Positions 24,292 to 35,900 of a stretch of 64,000 nt of DNA are shown piece by piece. The DNA lies in the NCBI GenBank assembly GCA_035582835.1, contig JAYKAV010003365.1, positions 1,300,025 to 1,364,024 on the forward strand, written 5' to 3'. The position numbers and the translations under genes were made by a program. The notes beneath the pieces were generated by a model, which saw nothing but the letters and a program-made list of their open reading frames with translations, searched no databases and was not told the origin of the DNA. Each line of letters begins with the position of its first letter. The first letter of the stretch is position 1. This DNA comes from Phoebastria nigripes. Its lineage: Eukaryota > Chordata > Aves > Procellariiformes > Diomedeidae.

Positions 24292-24309
24292 TGGCGCCCA
24301 ATGTGGGGT
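24292..24309 (+). other. Primer-binding site, tRNA-Lys(1,2) type
   Basis: TGGCGCCCAATGTGGGGT lies 8 bases after the LTR end. It resembles the primer-binding site complementary to the 3' end of tRNA-Lys(1,2), with two changes near its 3' part. The position and the leading TGG fit a retroviral PBS. The tRNA assignment is from memory. Confidence 0.75.
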
Positions 24310-24325
24310 GTTTAAGGGTGGAGAA

Positions 24326-24918
24326 TGTGCTGGCTTTGGCTGGGATAGAGTTAATTTTCTTCATAGCAGCTAGTATGAGGCTATGTTTTGGATTTGTGCT
24401 GGAAACAGTGTTGATAATACTTTGTTTTTATTATTGCTGAGCAGTGCTTACACAGAGTCAAGGCCTTTTCTGCTCCTCACACCACCCCACCAGCGAGTAG
24501 GCTGGGGGTGCACATGAAGTTGGGAGGGGACACGGTTGGGACAGCTGACCGCAACTGACCAAAGGGACATTCCATACCATGTGACGTCATGCGCAGCGTA
24601 TAAAGCTGGGGGAAGAAGAAGGAAGGGGGAGACGTTCAGAGTGATGGCGTTTGTCTTCCCAAGTAACTGTTGTGCGTGATGGAGCCCTGCTTTCCTGGAG
24701 ATGGCNGAACNCCTGCCTGCCGATGGGGAGTAGTGAAAGAATTCCTTGTTTTGCTTTGCTTGCATGCGCGGCTTTTGCTTTACCTATTAAACTGTCTTTA
24801 TCTCAACCCACGAGTTTTCTCACTTTTACCCTTCCGATTCTCTCCCCCATCCCACTGCGGGGGGAGTGAGCGAGCGGCTGGGCAGTGCTTAGTTGCTGGC
24901 TGGGGTTAAACCACGACA
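24326..24918 (+). repeat. 3' LTR of a second subfamily
   Basis: The LTR begins TGTGCTGG and ends CCACGACA (593 bp). It has a TATAAA box at about 24599 after TGACGTCA-like sequence, and a purine-rich GGGGGAAGAAGAAGG segment. Its 200-bp middle part is unlike the 5' LTR. A CTATTAAAC signal lies near 24785. The right flank is AGCCT, matching the left flank of the 5' LTR. Confidence 0.85.
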
Positions 24919-24923
24919 AGCCT

Positions 24924-27900
24924 TTTGGAAATGCCTGCTGGCTCCTGCTAGCATAAGGAAAGCCATCTGGTATTCAATATTATGTTTATAGCCTCCTGAC
25001 CAGAACGTGCTCCCTTTCTTGCACGCACGCAACCTCAGTGAACTCCGCTGAGCAGACTTGCAAATTCACAGATGAGAAAGTTTGGCCCTTTGTGGAAACC
25101 ACAATGGACCAACACTGGTGACATACCCCAGGCGGGAACAACACTTGGCTCTTTCCGAGTCCCTCACAGCTCCCAACAGGTCAGAGCCCCCGGCCTGTTT
25201 TGGGATGCAGTGGCTGCGGCTGGCTGAGGCCGGATGGGAAGCAGCCATGGTGGACTTCACCCACCATGCCCTAGGCTGACCCCTCCAGCCGTGTCTCTGC
25301 CAACTCCTCGCCAGCAGGCACCTTGCTGTTATAATAAGCTGAAATTGTGCNGAAGACTCTTTTTTTTCTTTTTTTCCCCAGAATCAACATAGATGGGGGT
25401 ACTTCAGGTAAGATTGCAACTCTGTAGGATAATCAGTCCTTAAATTTTGATACCTTTACTGAAATAACCTGTCATGTTTATGTTACCTTCTGTTATGGCT
25501 CATCGTGCCGTAATCCTCTATCCAGAGAGGAAAGGAAAAACTTTTACTAGGGAATTACATTAGCAAATAGATCATTCTCTACTACTATGGGTAAAAGGAA
25601 GCACCTAGGTATGNTGCAAAGAAGAGATGTAAAGCAAAGAACTCACCAGGACAGATATATTTGGAGACACCTGTCAAAATGTTCTCCCTTAGCTCAGGTG
25701 ATCAGTTCAGATGTTCACATCAGCTCCTGCACCATCGCTTCAATCCCAGCCATGTGTGTGCAGGAGGGAAGGACTCCTGCTCCTGTGGGACTGCTGGGGG
25801 GTGTCCTCCGCTGACCCGTCTGGGGAGGCTGCAATACAAGGAGTGAAACTTGATGGGTGCACAAGCGGATCCAACGTCTACTGAAGCCTGCCCATTCTCT
25901 CCCCTTATGAGCCATGTTTCAGGCCTGTGCTTTGGGAACTTGGTGAAATTCAATGGAGATATACGAGTAGCAAGAAACAATCTGTGCAAAAGAGAAGAAC
26001 AGTTTTGGGTTGCTTCCTTCTGAAGAGGAGACCAGGACGATACCACACAGACACCAGGGTAACTAAAAGCAGAATTTGGCTCACTGGGTATTTCTGAGAG
26101 TAGACAGTCATCCACACTTCAGTGAGCTATAAAAAGAATGTACCTTTCATACTGTTTGTGTTGATCAAGAAGTTATTTGTGGTAATTTCACTATTATGCT
26201 TCTTCTAATGTTTCTGCTGTGTTTTAAACATCATTATCTTCAAAAGTCTTTCCCCCCCCCCATACTTTCATCCTTTTTCTATACATTAGCTATTTCATCA
26301 GTATCATCCTGTTTTACTGTCATGAAAGATATCTAGTCTAACAGCTCTTCTTTCATTTCATAACGAACAGCACAATTAAGACTTAATTAGATGCATATGA
26401 GTAAGGAAATGGCATGCCACCCAGGACCTTAAGTGTGACATCATTCAATTGCTTAAGTGCAGCATCCTGAAAAAAAAAACCCAACCAAAAAATCCCATAA
26501 ACTTATTTCAAGCTGGATCTTTTCAGACTGGCATGATTGCCTACTGACAAATAATTGTTTTCTAGTCATGATTCTAAAAAGATAATATACTTTTTTTTTT
26601 TTCCTTTCCACAGCAAAAATTCTGACAGGTGCATGGAAATGACATTTCTCTGTGTATTGGATTCACAGAGAGTACTATATGCAAACATTTAAGGTCTAAG
26701 CAAAGATCATATGGCACTATCTATGATTTCTCAAGCTATTACACTGTTATATGCTTACAGAAAATAAAAGCCTTCATATGAAGATGCGGGGTTATTTTCC
26801 CTCTTCAGAAGTGTGATGGTGCTAAATAGGGAAGAGGGTTAGCGGATGGATGGCCTGTCTCGGTGTTCTCTGTGTATCTGATTGGAAACAGGAAAATTAA
26901 TGCTGGCTTTCTGGCTCATCACCTCAGGTCACTTCAGTTCCTTCTGATACCTTAGCCCCAGGGACAGGACAGTGTCAAGGACTCCTCCACCCAGCTTGTT
27001 CTGGCTGAGGTGGCCTGGGCATCCACCAGAGGCTACAACAGCCATAGGCTTCGGCAGTGGGTGGCTATGGAGAAATGCAGATGAGTCCTGGGCAGGTCTC
27101 CATGGACAGTGGTGGTCCCTTGAGGANGTCGGGTGCAGGTTCAGCCTTCCCTCAAGTGAACCAGCTAGCCGTAAGAAGGAGTTGGATGTACTAGGTGGCA
27201 TATAACTCTGATTAAACCTTACTCTGACATGGAGGAGGTTCACGACTCTCCAAAATGAGAATGTGGTGGTTTGGATTAGGGTGAGCAAATCGTCTGCTCA
27301 CAATTTGCCATATAATTGACCAAGACAAATACATTGCAGATCCTGGTTGAGCTGGCTAGTCAAGCTCAGTAAACCTAGTCAACAGCTCTTTGGAAAACTT
27401 TGCTGCTATTAGTCTTTCCTCATTTCATTTGGTAATTTCAGGGAATAAACCCTGAATTTGCAGAGCGTTCCTAAAAAAGCGTTCTGTATGAGGCACTGAC
27501 ACCCATTTTCTGTAAGTCTAAAATTCCTGAGGTTTTAGGTGATAGCAGTTTCTTGTACTCACCCAGAGAATGATGTTCCTGAGTGTGTCTTCACATTTCA
27601 AGTGTCTGACCTTCCTTGATTCCCAAGTAGCCGATGGAGTGTTATTGCTCCCGAGTGCTCAAGGATGAAGGACAGGGTTTGGCATCTGATTTGCAAAGCC
27701 ACTGATAAATTTTGGGATTCTTCTGAATTAAAGACTGAAATGATTGTAAATCAACTGCTTTTTTTTTCTTACTTGTTATTTTGCTCGTTCTTTGTGGTTT
27801 AGTGCAGATGTGACTGTCGTCTTGCCCTGAGTGAAAAGGCTTTCATATTCTTTGCTANGCACATAGAAAAATAATGCTCCAACGGGACAGTGCTAACAGG

Positions 27901-29560
27901 CATGGTGGCTCAGGCTGGTCAGAAATAGTGCAGCTAGACAAGGGTTTGTCAATTGTTTTTAAACAAAGCTCACAAATCTTTTGAAAATAAGAATTGGCTC
28001 AGACCGTTGTACAGTATTGCCGGAATGATTTTCACTTGCAACTAACCAAAAATGCATCAACATGCTGATAGTTTATTTAACGTATTTTTTTCCTCACAAG
28101 TTCATTTTCTTGTGTGTGATGGGGATGTGTGCGTGCCCCTCATTAATTACTTATGTGCAACTGTCTTCTGGACCTCTTTCTGATGGTCTGTGAAGTCTGA
28201 ATTGGGTGACCCACTGTTGGGCTTCGACATCAGCCACAACCAGCACACGAAGGAGCCAACATCAGCCCTGTGAATTAATAGGGACANGCAGGACTGTAAT
28301 GGAGATGGGGAAGAAAAGCTTTCTGAAGGCAGAGGATGGTAGTGCAAGGAAGACATAATACGCTGATCCTTTGCTCATGTTGAGCTTTGCCATCTTTGCA
28401 ATGAAATTAGTCAGGATTAAAAAAAGATGATTTCAATTTCTGCAACCCCAGAGACACCTCTCTGTGGACAACCCTCACACCTCCCTGCTCTTGCCGGCCC
28501 CTATTTCAGACGACGAGCAGTGTGTCTCCTGGGCAGCAGTTTCGGCTANGGAGGCAGAGCCCCTTCTCCCCTTTCCTCCTGCCCGCTGAGCTGCTGCCTG
28601 CCCCAGTCTCCCTTTCTGAGGCTGCCCCACTCCCCAAGCACCCAGCCTCCCAGTCGTCCCTGACTCCTTTCCCTCTTTATTCCTTACATTCAGGTTATCA
28701 CTTATTTTTCTGGCACTGCCTTGACATTTATGGTCCATCCTTCCTTTTCCAGCCCTTTGGTTAAAAAGCTTTATCCAAGCCATCATCCTTCGAAGATAAC
28801 TTGAAAACTTGCAAAAAGGGTTCGGTTCTCAGCTCACAGTGGCATAAATCAGGAGAAAGAGCACTGAAGGCAACAGGGAGGCAAACAGAGGGGAGAACCA
28901 GATTCACAGCTTCAAACTGCTCATTTTACCTGGTTCATACTGCCATCTCCACAGATCCAGCAAGATGGCATAAGAAATCAATATTCATTTGCTGTGTTCT
29001 GTTTCTACACTGCTAAGGTAAGACTCTTCCTTCTGCTGAATGATACACACTTTTTCCTGTAGTCAGGGCAGGTGTTGAAATACTTGGATGTGTTTTCAAG
29101 AATAACTGGGACTATATAACCACACAAGACTTCCGATATTCTTAGAGTTATTATTTCTGAGATTTCCTGGCCAAGGCCAAATCCTGCTTGCTTTAGTCAT
29201 GAATACAACCCCTTTGATGAGGTTGAGCAGAAAGGTAATGGCACCGCTTGTATACGAAAACTAACCAAATTTGCTTGACAGCCGAGTTGTCAGATAGGGT
29301 AAATGCCGATTTCTGCCTGGTAACAAAATTCACCTATTATCAGAGAAGAGACCCATGCCTTCTTCAGGCCCTGTTTCTGAACCACAGCTGAAAAAGTTAG
29401 TGACTTTCTAATTTTGCTTTGTATTGTCATGTTTATTATTATAAAAATGAGAAGTACGTAATGACCAGATGTCTTCCTTACAGGTCTGCAGCAATGCATT
29501 TATTAACGCTAGAAATGTTTATATTCTGGTCATGTCTCAGAGATTTAATATGAAACTCTT
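24924..29560. other. Intergenic, no gene recognised
   Basis: Ordinary AT-leaning DNA. Short frames on both strands have no recognisable domain. No LINE or LTR remnant is obvious to the eye. Confidence 0.5.
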
Positions 29561-29564
29561 AAGA

Positions 29565-29708
29565 GTTTTTTTCCGCTCCTTTTGGCTTTTCCTTTTCTTT
29601 TTTTCTTCTTTCTTTTCTTTTTTCTTTTTCCTTTTTCCTTTTTTCTTTTTCCTTTTTTCTTTTTTTTTTCCTTTTCTTTTTTCTTTTTTTCTCCCCCCCC
29701 CTCCCCCG
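29565..29708. repeat. Long polypyrimidine (T/C) tract
   Basis: About 140 bp are nearly uninterrupted T and C on the plus strand: TTTTC/CTTTTT units ending in a C8 and C5 run. The complementary strand is polypurine. Reading frames across it (poly-Phe on plus, Lys/Glu on minus) are artefacts. Mirror-like pyrimidine tracts of this kind can form intramolecular triplex DNA. Confidence 0.9.
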
Positions 29709-29814
29709 AGACCAGTTTTCCACTAGCAGGAAGAAGACATTCTCTCGAAGGAGAATATTTAACTCTCTCAGGACGTGGGAAAATGCGTCCCCCTTGATCC
29801 NCGAAGATGAAGAC

Positions 29815-30530
29815 TCAGCTCTGCCCCCCCCCAGCCGGTCCTCCCCGGTGCCCCTGCAGGCCCACGGGAGGGAGAGCCCCGGTGAGGAGGGCGAGCGGCT
29901 GCTCTGAGGAGTCTTTCCATCCCTTCCCGGGGATGCAGGTGCTGTCAGGGCGGTGTGGGACACGCCGAGGGCCCTTTCCAGCCCCCCGGCGCCCCTCGGT
30001 GGGGCGATGCGCGGGAGTGCTGCTGCCCCCTCCTGGGGGCACGCGGCCGGGCCCGCCGCGCCGCCCCTGCCCGCTGCCTCGGGCTGCCCGGGGGGTGCAG
30101 TGCTGGGCCACCCCGCGCCGGGCAAGCGAGGCTCTGTGGCCGCCGGCTGGGCCNAGGGTCGCTTAGGGGCGGCAAGCGGCCCCTGTCCCCATCTCAGGGC
30201 TGCGGCTGCCAGCTTGGTGCAGGCAGCACCGCTGCTGACAAAGTTTCCCGGTGTTTAGGCTGCACCCCTGCTAATGAACTAGGCAAGGGGGCCATCCTCT
30301 CCCCCTGGAGCCACCCGGCCACATGNGTCCTGCTAAGCAGCTTCAGGCTTCCAAACGGGGTGGCCCTGCCAGACACAGTCCCCAAAATCAGCAGGCGCTG
30401 TGCGGGGGCGTATTGCCTGGCCTCGGCCAACACCTCGGCGGGGCCTGCTTGGAGACTGGGCAGCGGGGCTCAGGGAAGGTCCGGCACCCAAACCAGGGCC
30501 CTCAGCCTGATCAATTTACAAGTACAGGCA
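29815..30530. promoter_or_regulatory. Isolated CpG-rich island
   Basis: A GC- and CpG-dense block begins shortly after the polypyrimidine tract and ends before AT-normal DNA. Open frames on both strands (the longest 282 codons on plus from 29955, with Ns) share no recognised domain. It could be a promoter of an unannotated transcript or a distal element of OSTM1. I cannot assign it. Confidence 0.5.
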
Positions 30531-31386
30531 ACCTGGTACATTTTTGCCCACATTCTGTCATTTCTCTGTGTCATACTCGTGACACGGTTTTCATTTGTTT
30601 TCATTCATTGCTTTGAAAGCTGTTTCTTCGGAGCTGAGCTATTCAGCCCACTCAGAGAAGTCAGATGCTCTCTGTTGGGCGCTCTTTGCCTGCCTGATGG
30701 CATCTTTATCATCGCCTTTACTGGNGTGTTTTCACCTGACAGCACAAATCCATCCTGGACATTTCCATGCTGTGACATTTACTGCGTGGCTGGCACAAGA
30801 TAACGCCAGGTGGGCCAGGCGACACTGGGCTGGGTGCANGGGGGGCCGGTTCAAGCAGGACTGAGCTCCTGACAGCTGCCACAACCGTCACACCACCATC
30901 AGCCAGTGCTGCCTCCATCACCAGTGCCGCGTGTACACTAATCGAATCCGCTGCAAGAAACGGATGGGGCTGTTCCTGCCCGGCTCTGTTATTCCCGAAG
31001 GCACGGTGGTATGGAGTTGCAGGGCTCTGCTCTGCCTCTATTGATGTGGATCTGAGCAGCGCGCTGGGAAACCCAGACTCGGTCAAAAGCCCACTGGGAT
31101 CACTGGAAAGGGCTTTAGTCAGATGGGACGGGCACGGGGTCGAGGTCCTGCCAGAGAAGTTGTTAGAGAGCCTGGCACTACAGCCCCTGGTGAGGGGGTT
31201 ACCGCTGCTGTACTCACTCCTCCTGCTCTGGGAAGAGTTTTCCTGTGGTGACTCTGGATTTATTGAGAAGTGGCCATGGGAAAGTTTGGGGCCAGGTACC
31301 AACAGAGGTGTCCAGCTTGAGATAAAACNTGGGAAGTGCTTTGACTGCAGAAAGATGTCATTTGTTCCTCCCTCATCAACTCCTTC
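30531..31386. other. Intergenic, nothing recognised
   Basis: Mixed-composition sequence between the CpG island and the CR1 element. No exon, RNA or repeat was recognised. Confidence 0.5.
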
Positions 31387-32221
31387 TGCAGAGGGACCTG
31401 GACAGGCTGGATCGATGGGCTGAGGCCAACTCTATGAGATTCAACAAGGCCAAGTGCCAGGTCCTGCACTTCGGCCACAACAACCCCATGCAACGCTACA
31501 GGCTGGGGGAAGAGTGGCTGGAAAGCTGCCTGGTGGAAAAGGACCTGGGGGTGCTGGTTGACAGCCGGCTGAANNNNNNNNNNNNNNNNNNNNNNNNNNN
31601 NNNNNNNNNNNNNNNNNNNNNNNNNNNNNNNNNNNNNNNNNNNNNNNNNNNNNNNNNNNNNNNNNNNNNNNNNNNNNNNNNNNNNNNNNNNNNNNNNNNN
31701 NNNNNNNNNNNNNNNNNNNNNNNNNNNNNNNNNNNNNNNNNNNNNNNNNNNNNNNNNNNNNNNNNNNNNNNNNNNNNNNNNNNNNNNNNNNNNNNNNNNN
31801 NNNNNNNNNNNNNNNNNNNNNNNNNNNNNNNNNNNNNNNNNNNNNNNNNNNNNNNNNNNNNNNNNNNNNNNNNNNNNNNNNNNNNNNNNNNNNNNNNNNN
31901 NNNNNNNNNNNNNNNNNNNNNNNNNNNNNNNNNNNNNNGGTCTCTTCTGCCAAGCAACTAGCGATAGGACGAGAGGAAATGGCCTCAAGTTGCGCCAGGG
32001 GAGGTTTAGATTGGACATGAGGAAAAACTTCTTTGCTGAAAGAGTGGTTAAACATTGCAACAGGCTGCCCAGGGAAGTGGTGGAGTCACCATCCCTGGAA
32101 GTATTTAAAAGACGTGTAGATGAGGCGCTTAGGGACATGGTTTAGTGGGCATGGTGGTGTTGGGTTGACAGTTGGACTCGATGATCTTAGAGGTCTTTTC
32201 CAACCCTTATGATTCTATGAT
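31387..32221 (+). mobile_element. CR1 LINE 3' end, 5'-truncated
   Basis: The plus strand reads into the C-terminal part of CR1 ORF2 (motifs [31 protein letters not shown] and [12 protein letters not shown]). After a 365-N gap it resumes with the RGNGLKL-type segment and the 3' UTR, ending with the CR1 tail GATTCTATGAT. Its left end begins inside ORF2, the usual 5' truncation of target-primed insertion. It sits 432 bp upstream of the OSTM1 start codon, at the edge of the promoter CpG island. Confidence 0.93.
31574..31938. other. Assembly gap (365 N) inside the CR1
   Basis: A run of unknown bases within the CR1 copy. The flanking CR1 sequence continues in register on both sides, so the missing part is probably CR1 sequence as well. 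Confidence 0.99.
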
Positions 32222-32394
32222 TTCTCTGGTTTGGGGATTTTTTTCTAATTGTTGCTGTATTTTAAAGTCACTTCCCATACCACGGATACTTTTAAATCCC
32301 CTTTTCGGATGAAAAGAGTGTTGCCTGGGCGAAATGTACGGCACGGAAACTGCACTCCCCATGGAGCAGAATGTGTCCCGAGTCAGGTACACCT

Positions 32395-32652
32395 TCCCGG
32401 GCAGTACAACCCCCGCCCACACCCGGGCCCGGGGACGCCCCACCGCCATGCCCCGGGAGGAGGCCCAGCCGTTCCCCGCCCTGCCCCGCCGCCACCCCCG
32501 CGGCCCCGCCCGCGCCCCCCGCCTCCCCAGTCCGCCCTCGTCCCCGCCCCTTTCCCCGCCCCCTACCCGCCGCGGCCAATGAGCGGCGGCGCCCCGCGGC
32601 GGAGGCGGGCCGTTTCCCGGCACGGCGCTTCCGCTTCCTCGGCGCGGCCGCC
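32395..32652 (+). promoter_or_regulatory. OSTM1 CpG-island promoter
   Basis: A CpG island starts after the CR1 element and continues through exon 1 to about 33265. It holds Sp1-type boxes (CCCCGCCCC pairs around 32540-32562) and a CCAAT box at 32576-32580, about 75 bp upstream of the ATG. There is no TATA box near the gene start. This is the usual architecture of a housekeeping-type, dispersed-start promoter. The exact transcription start cannot be read from sequence. The ATG has a strong context (GCCGCCATGG). Confidence 0.75.
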
Positions 32653-32982
32653 ATGGCGCCGCTGCGCTGCCTCCTGGCGCTGCTGCCCGCCCTGGCGCTC
32701 GCCCTCGGCCCCGCTGCCGGGGAGGCGCGCCGGCCCCTGGCGCTGGAGGCGCTGGGCGAGGCGGCGGAGCTGGCGGAGGAGCTGTGGGGAGCGGGGCTGC
32801 CCGGCGACCTGCCCGAGCTGGAGCCCGAGTGCCGCCACCTCCTCGCCGCCTTCGCGGAGGGCAGCGCGGCGCTGACAGGCTGCCTGGGCCGCCGCGCCCG
32901 CCCGGTGCGGCTCTGCCAGGCCTGCCACCGCCACTACCGCCGCCTCCTCGCACAGTACGGCAACATCGCCCGCGCCGTCGGG
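32653..32982 (+). CDS. OSTM1: OSTM1 coding exon 1 (signal peptide, first Cys region)
   Basis: Residues 1-110: the signal peptide, then an Ala/Glu/Leu-rich stretch, then conserved motifs PECR, TGCL and [10 protein letters not shown] shared with mammalian OSTM1. It is extremely GC-rich, which is common for avian first exons. The donor is GG|GTGCGT and the exon ends in phase 0. Confidence 0.93.
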
Positions 32983-35900
32983 GTGCGTCCGCGGGCCCGG
33001 GGGGGGCCGGGCGGGCGAAGCGGGGCTGCGAGGCTGCCCGGGGCGGGGGCCCGGCGTGCGGCCCTCCCCGCACCGGTGCCGGGGTGGGGGGCCTGGGCTG
33101 TTTCTTTAAGGCTTCCAGTCGTGTGAGGTCTGTACCAGCGCACAGTCGGGCCCTGAGACGCTGCTGCTTCGCCCTCCCCTGCGGCGTGACGGCGGGTGCC
33201 TCGCCCGGCTCCGTGCGGGGGGTGTTGGGCCAGGCCTGGGCGCGGCTGGTGGCGTGACTTGGGACGCTAAGGCGGTGAGCGGGGCACCCGTGTTTTGGGT
33301 GAGCGGATCTCCAGTCTGCGAAGGTCAGTTCCCACGCTGTAAGCCCCACCGGGTGCATAAGGTGGTTTAATGGAGGCTGGGAACACTTGGGAAGCACCGC
33401 TGCCAGTGATGGCTGCCTTCTGCTGCCTGGTGTTGTGGCATGGTCGGTGCAGCCAGCTGCCGGCGTGGTTAGGGGCAAGCAGTTCCACCTGCAGAAAAAA
33501 AGCTTTACTCCACTGTGCAAGTGGAAAAACTTGAGTTGTTCTTGCTGATGTAGCAATACCTAAAGCAGTGCTCTGGCTCGCAGGTCGTTGTTGTATAGCA
33601 CTAATGAGGAACGCTGACAGAGCTTAGTTGCCCGGTACTTCTTGGAAAATTGATGGTCTCTGAAGCTGTGGCGAGTGATGCACATCATCTGTGGGGAGCC
33701 ATGTCACAGTGTTCTTGGCTCCAAAGCTGGTGGGAGTGTGTGGCAGGAAACTAGAAGTCCTGACCACTGGCTGGAGTCTGTGGACCCCACCAGTGGGAAA
33801 CCTTGACTGAAGCTGGGTCTTCTGTTTACATCCTCCAGACTCTTGATAATTTTTTTTTTTTTTTTCTCCTTAGTGTTGGAGGTGGTTCATGACTAGTTTA
33901 TCTATTTGTAAAAGTTAGTCCCTGGGATGATGTGAGGATGACAATAGTGGATCAGACCAAAGGACCTTTGTCCATTCTCTGATGATGGCTAGAAGTGGGT
34001 GCCCTGGTAAGAGTACAGCAGAGAGCAAGCTCATAGCAGTGTGTCCCCTGGATTGTGCTTCCAGTCTTGGGATTTCTGAATCTGTATTTAGAATCGGCAT
34101 TGACAAGAAAAATCTGTTGCTCTTTAAACCCAGGTAAACTTCTGGTGCCGCAGTGTACTGCTGCAAACCATTTCACAGCTTAGTTACCTGTCATGTGAAG
34201 AAGTATCACTTTCTGGTTTTGATGCGTTGTCTACCTGTTTCCCCTCACCACCCCAGTGCTTGTATTGGAAAAGCGCATGGACGTTCATTTGATAATTGTC
34301 CTCTCCAGGGCAAATATCTAGCCAGTGGTCTCTTGTTTTAGTTTGCAAATCTGTAGTCTGTTTATTTGTTTCTCATATGGAAGCTGTTTTGTACCAGTGA
34401 CTAGGTAATGTGAAAGTGAGAAATTGTGTATGTAATTCTCTTGGGTACTTTCAGCATGATGTTTTGGCTAGGATTAGGTTGCCAAACATATCCCAGTACT
34501 TACAACATGTATGAACTCATTGCAGCTGCTGTTCTTGAGTACTGGCAGCCTGGGAGGACTGGTCCATTATGTGGTCTGGAAGACACATCTGTATTGGAGG
34601 GTGTTTGGCTTTTCTTCTGTGCGTGGATTAACTAACCAAATAAATAAAGGAGGTGACGTCTTGCAACCTCAATCCATGATCACAAGTAATCGGATATCTG
34701 ATGTTTTTATCTTTGCCATCCTACAATAGTTATAGTGCAATGTGAAAGAAGCAGCCAAGTTAAGTTTTGGACATCTCTGAAATGCAAAATTCTCCTCACT
34801 GGCTAATTAAAGAATAAATAAGGCAAACATATTTAAGGAATGTTATAGATCTACTTGATTCAGTTTTGGATTTAAAGTGCTTTTTCTCACTCATGAGTCC
34901 AGCTGGTGAGGAAGTTTCACAGTTAAAGGCCTTCGTGAAGCAATCAGAGAATTTCCTGCATAAACAACTTTCTTGCCTATCTGTTTGTAATTTAGTAGAA
35001 ATGAAAATGGGTGAACGTAGGAGTTACCAGATGTGGCAATATTTGATTTCCGCAGTTGAGTCTCCAAGGGAAACTTCTTATTTAAAAAATAAACCTGTTT
35101 TTAACAAAGGGAGGTGGAAACTGGATCTCTCATAAAGCTCTGTAAGGAACATGTTTCTCGTTAAAGAGATTATTTTCTCATATGTCACACATCACTTATC
35201 AAAGAGGCTTTTGGCAGCTTTGGCAATTTTGAGAAGTGCTTAAGTCAATTTAGCAGCCAGAAACCAGGAGCTAGGGCACAGGAGTCAGCTGACTGGAGAT
35301 CATGGTTTTGTATCAATGATTTGAGGGAGAAAATAAAGCTTTGAAGGAGAAAAACATTGTTCTGAATTCTGATAGGGATATGTCCTGTTTATTCTGTAAC
35401 TGCCTTTATAGTTGCTCTGCATTTTTTTATTAACTTGGTCCAGAAAATAAGTTGCTGTAAGAGTTGTGCCAGTGCCTGCTTTGAGGACGGGGTGTGTTGC
35501 ATGGCTCGCTAAGACCAGGTGAGCTTGGTACCTACGTCTGGGGAGGACGAGAGCCCGGCCTGGTCATAGGCTTGGGGGAGCGGCATCAGGGGGAAGTTTG
35601 CTGCTGATACAGTACGTTGGTACAGCAGTTTTGGACATTGTTTTAGTTTGTTTTATTTTGAGGTCAGTCTCTTGGTTCAGCTCCTTCAAATATTCCTGCA
35701 GTCTAACGTCCTTCTCTCTGGCTGCTCATGCCTTGAGCTGGCTCCTGGGGCAGCGGCCCAGAAATGGATGAATATGAGCTACCTGGAAGAGAAGGCCCTG
35801 TCTCTCTACTTGCTTTTTTTTTCTTTTCTTTGCAGTCGTGTATTTTTGACTGACTTGCATGCAGTCCTAGTAGGTCTTCAAAGGCCATGTGCAGTAAGCT

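Larger units (their letters stand above)
23716..24923 (+). mobile_element. Miniature LTR-PBS-LTR retroviral element with unlike LTRs
   Basis: Two LTRs in the same orientation are separated by only 42 bp (24284-24325), which contain a primer-binding site. The whole unit is flanked by the 5-bp repeat AGCCT (23716-23720 and 24919-24923), as for one insertion. The two LTRs share their first 250 bp or so (U3) and the last 120 bp or so, but their middle parts are unrelated. They therefore belong to two subfamilies, although LTRs of one provirus are identical when inserted. No gag, pol or env remains. The purine-rich stretch AAGGGTGGAGAA just before the second LTR could stand in for a polypurine tract. 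Confidence 0.85.

Noticed and set aside
1..32000. NR2E1 coding exons
   Set aside because: Expected by synteny on the minus strand, but I found no zinc-finger or ligand-binding-domain segment. The gene is more likely just beyond the left edge.
32207..33556. 449-codon open frame on the minus strand
   Set aside because: It is antisense to OSTM1 exon 1 and its CpG island. Stops are rare in such GC-rich DNA, and the Arg/Pro/Gly-rich product is a shadow.
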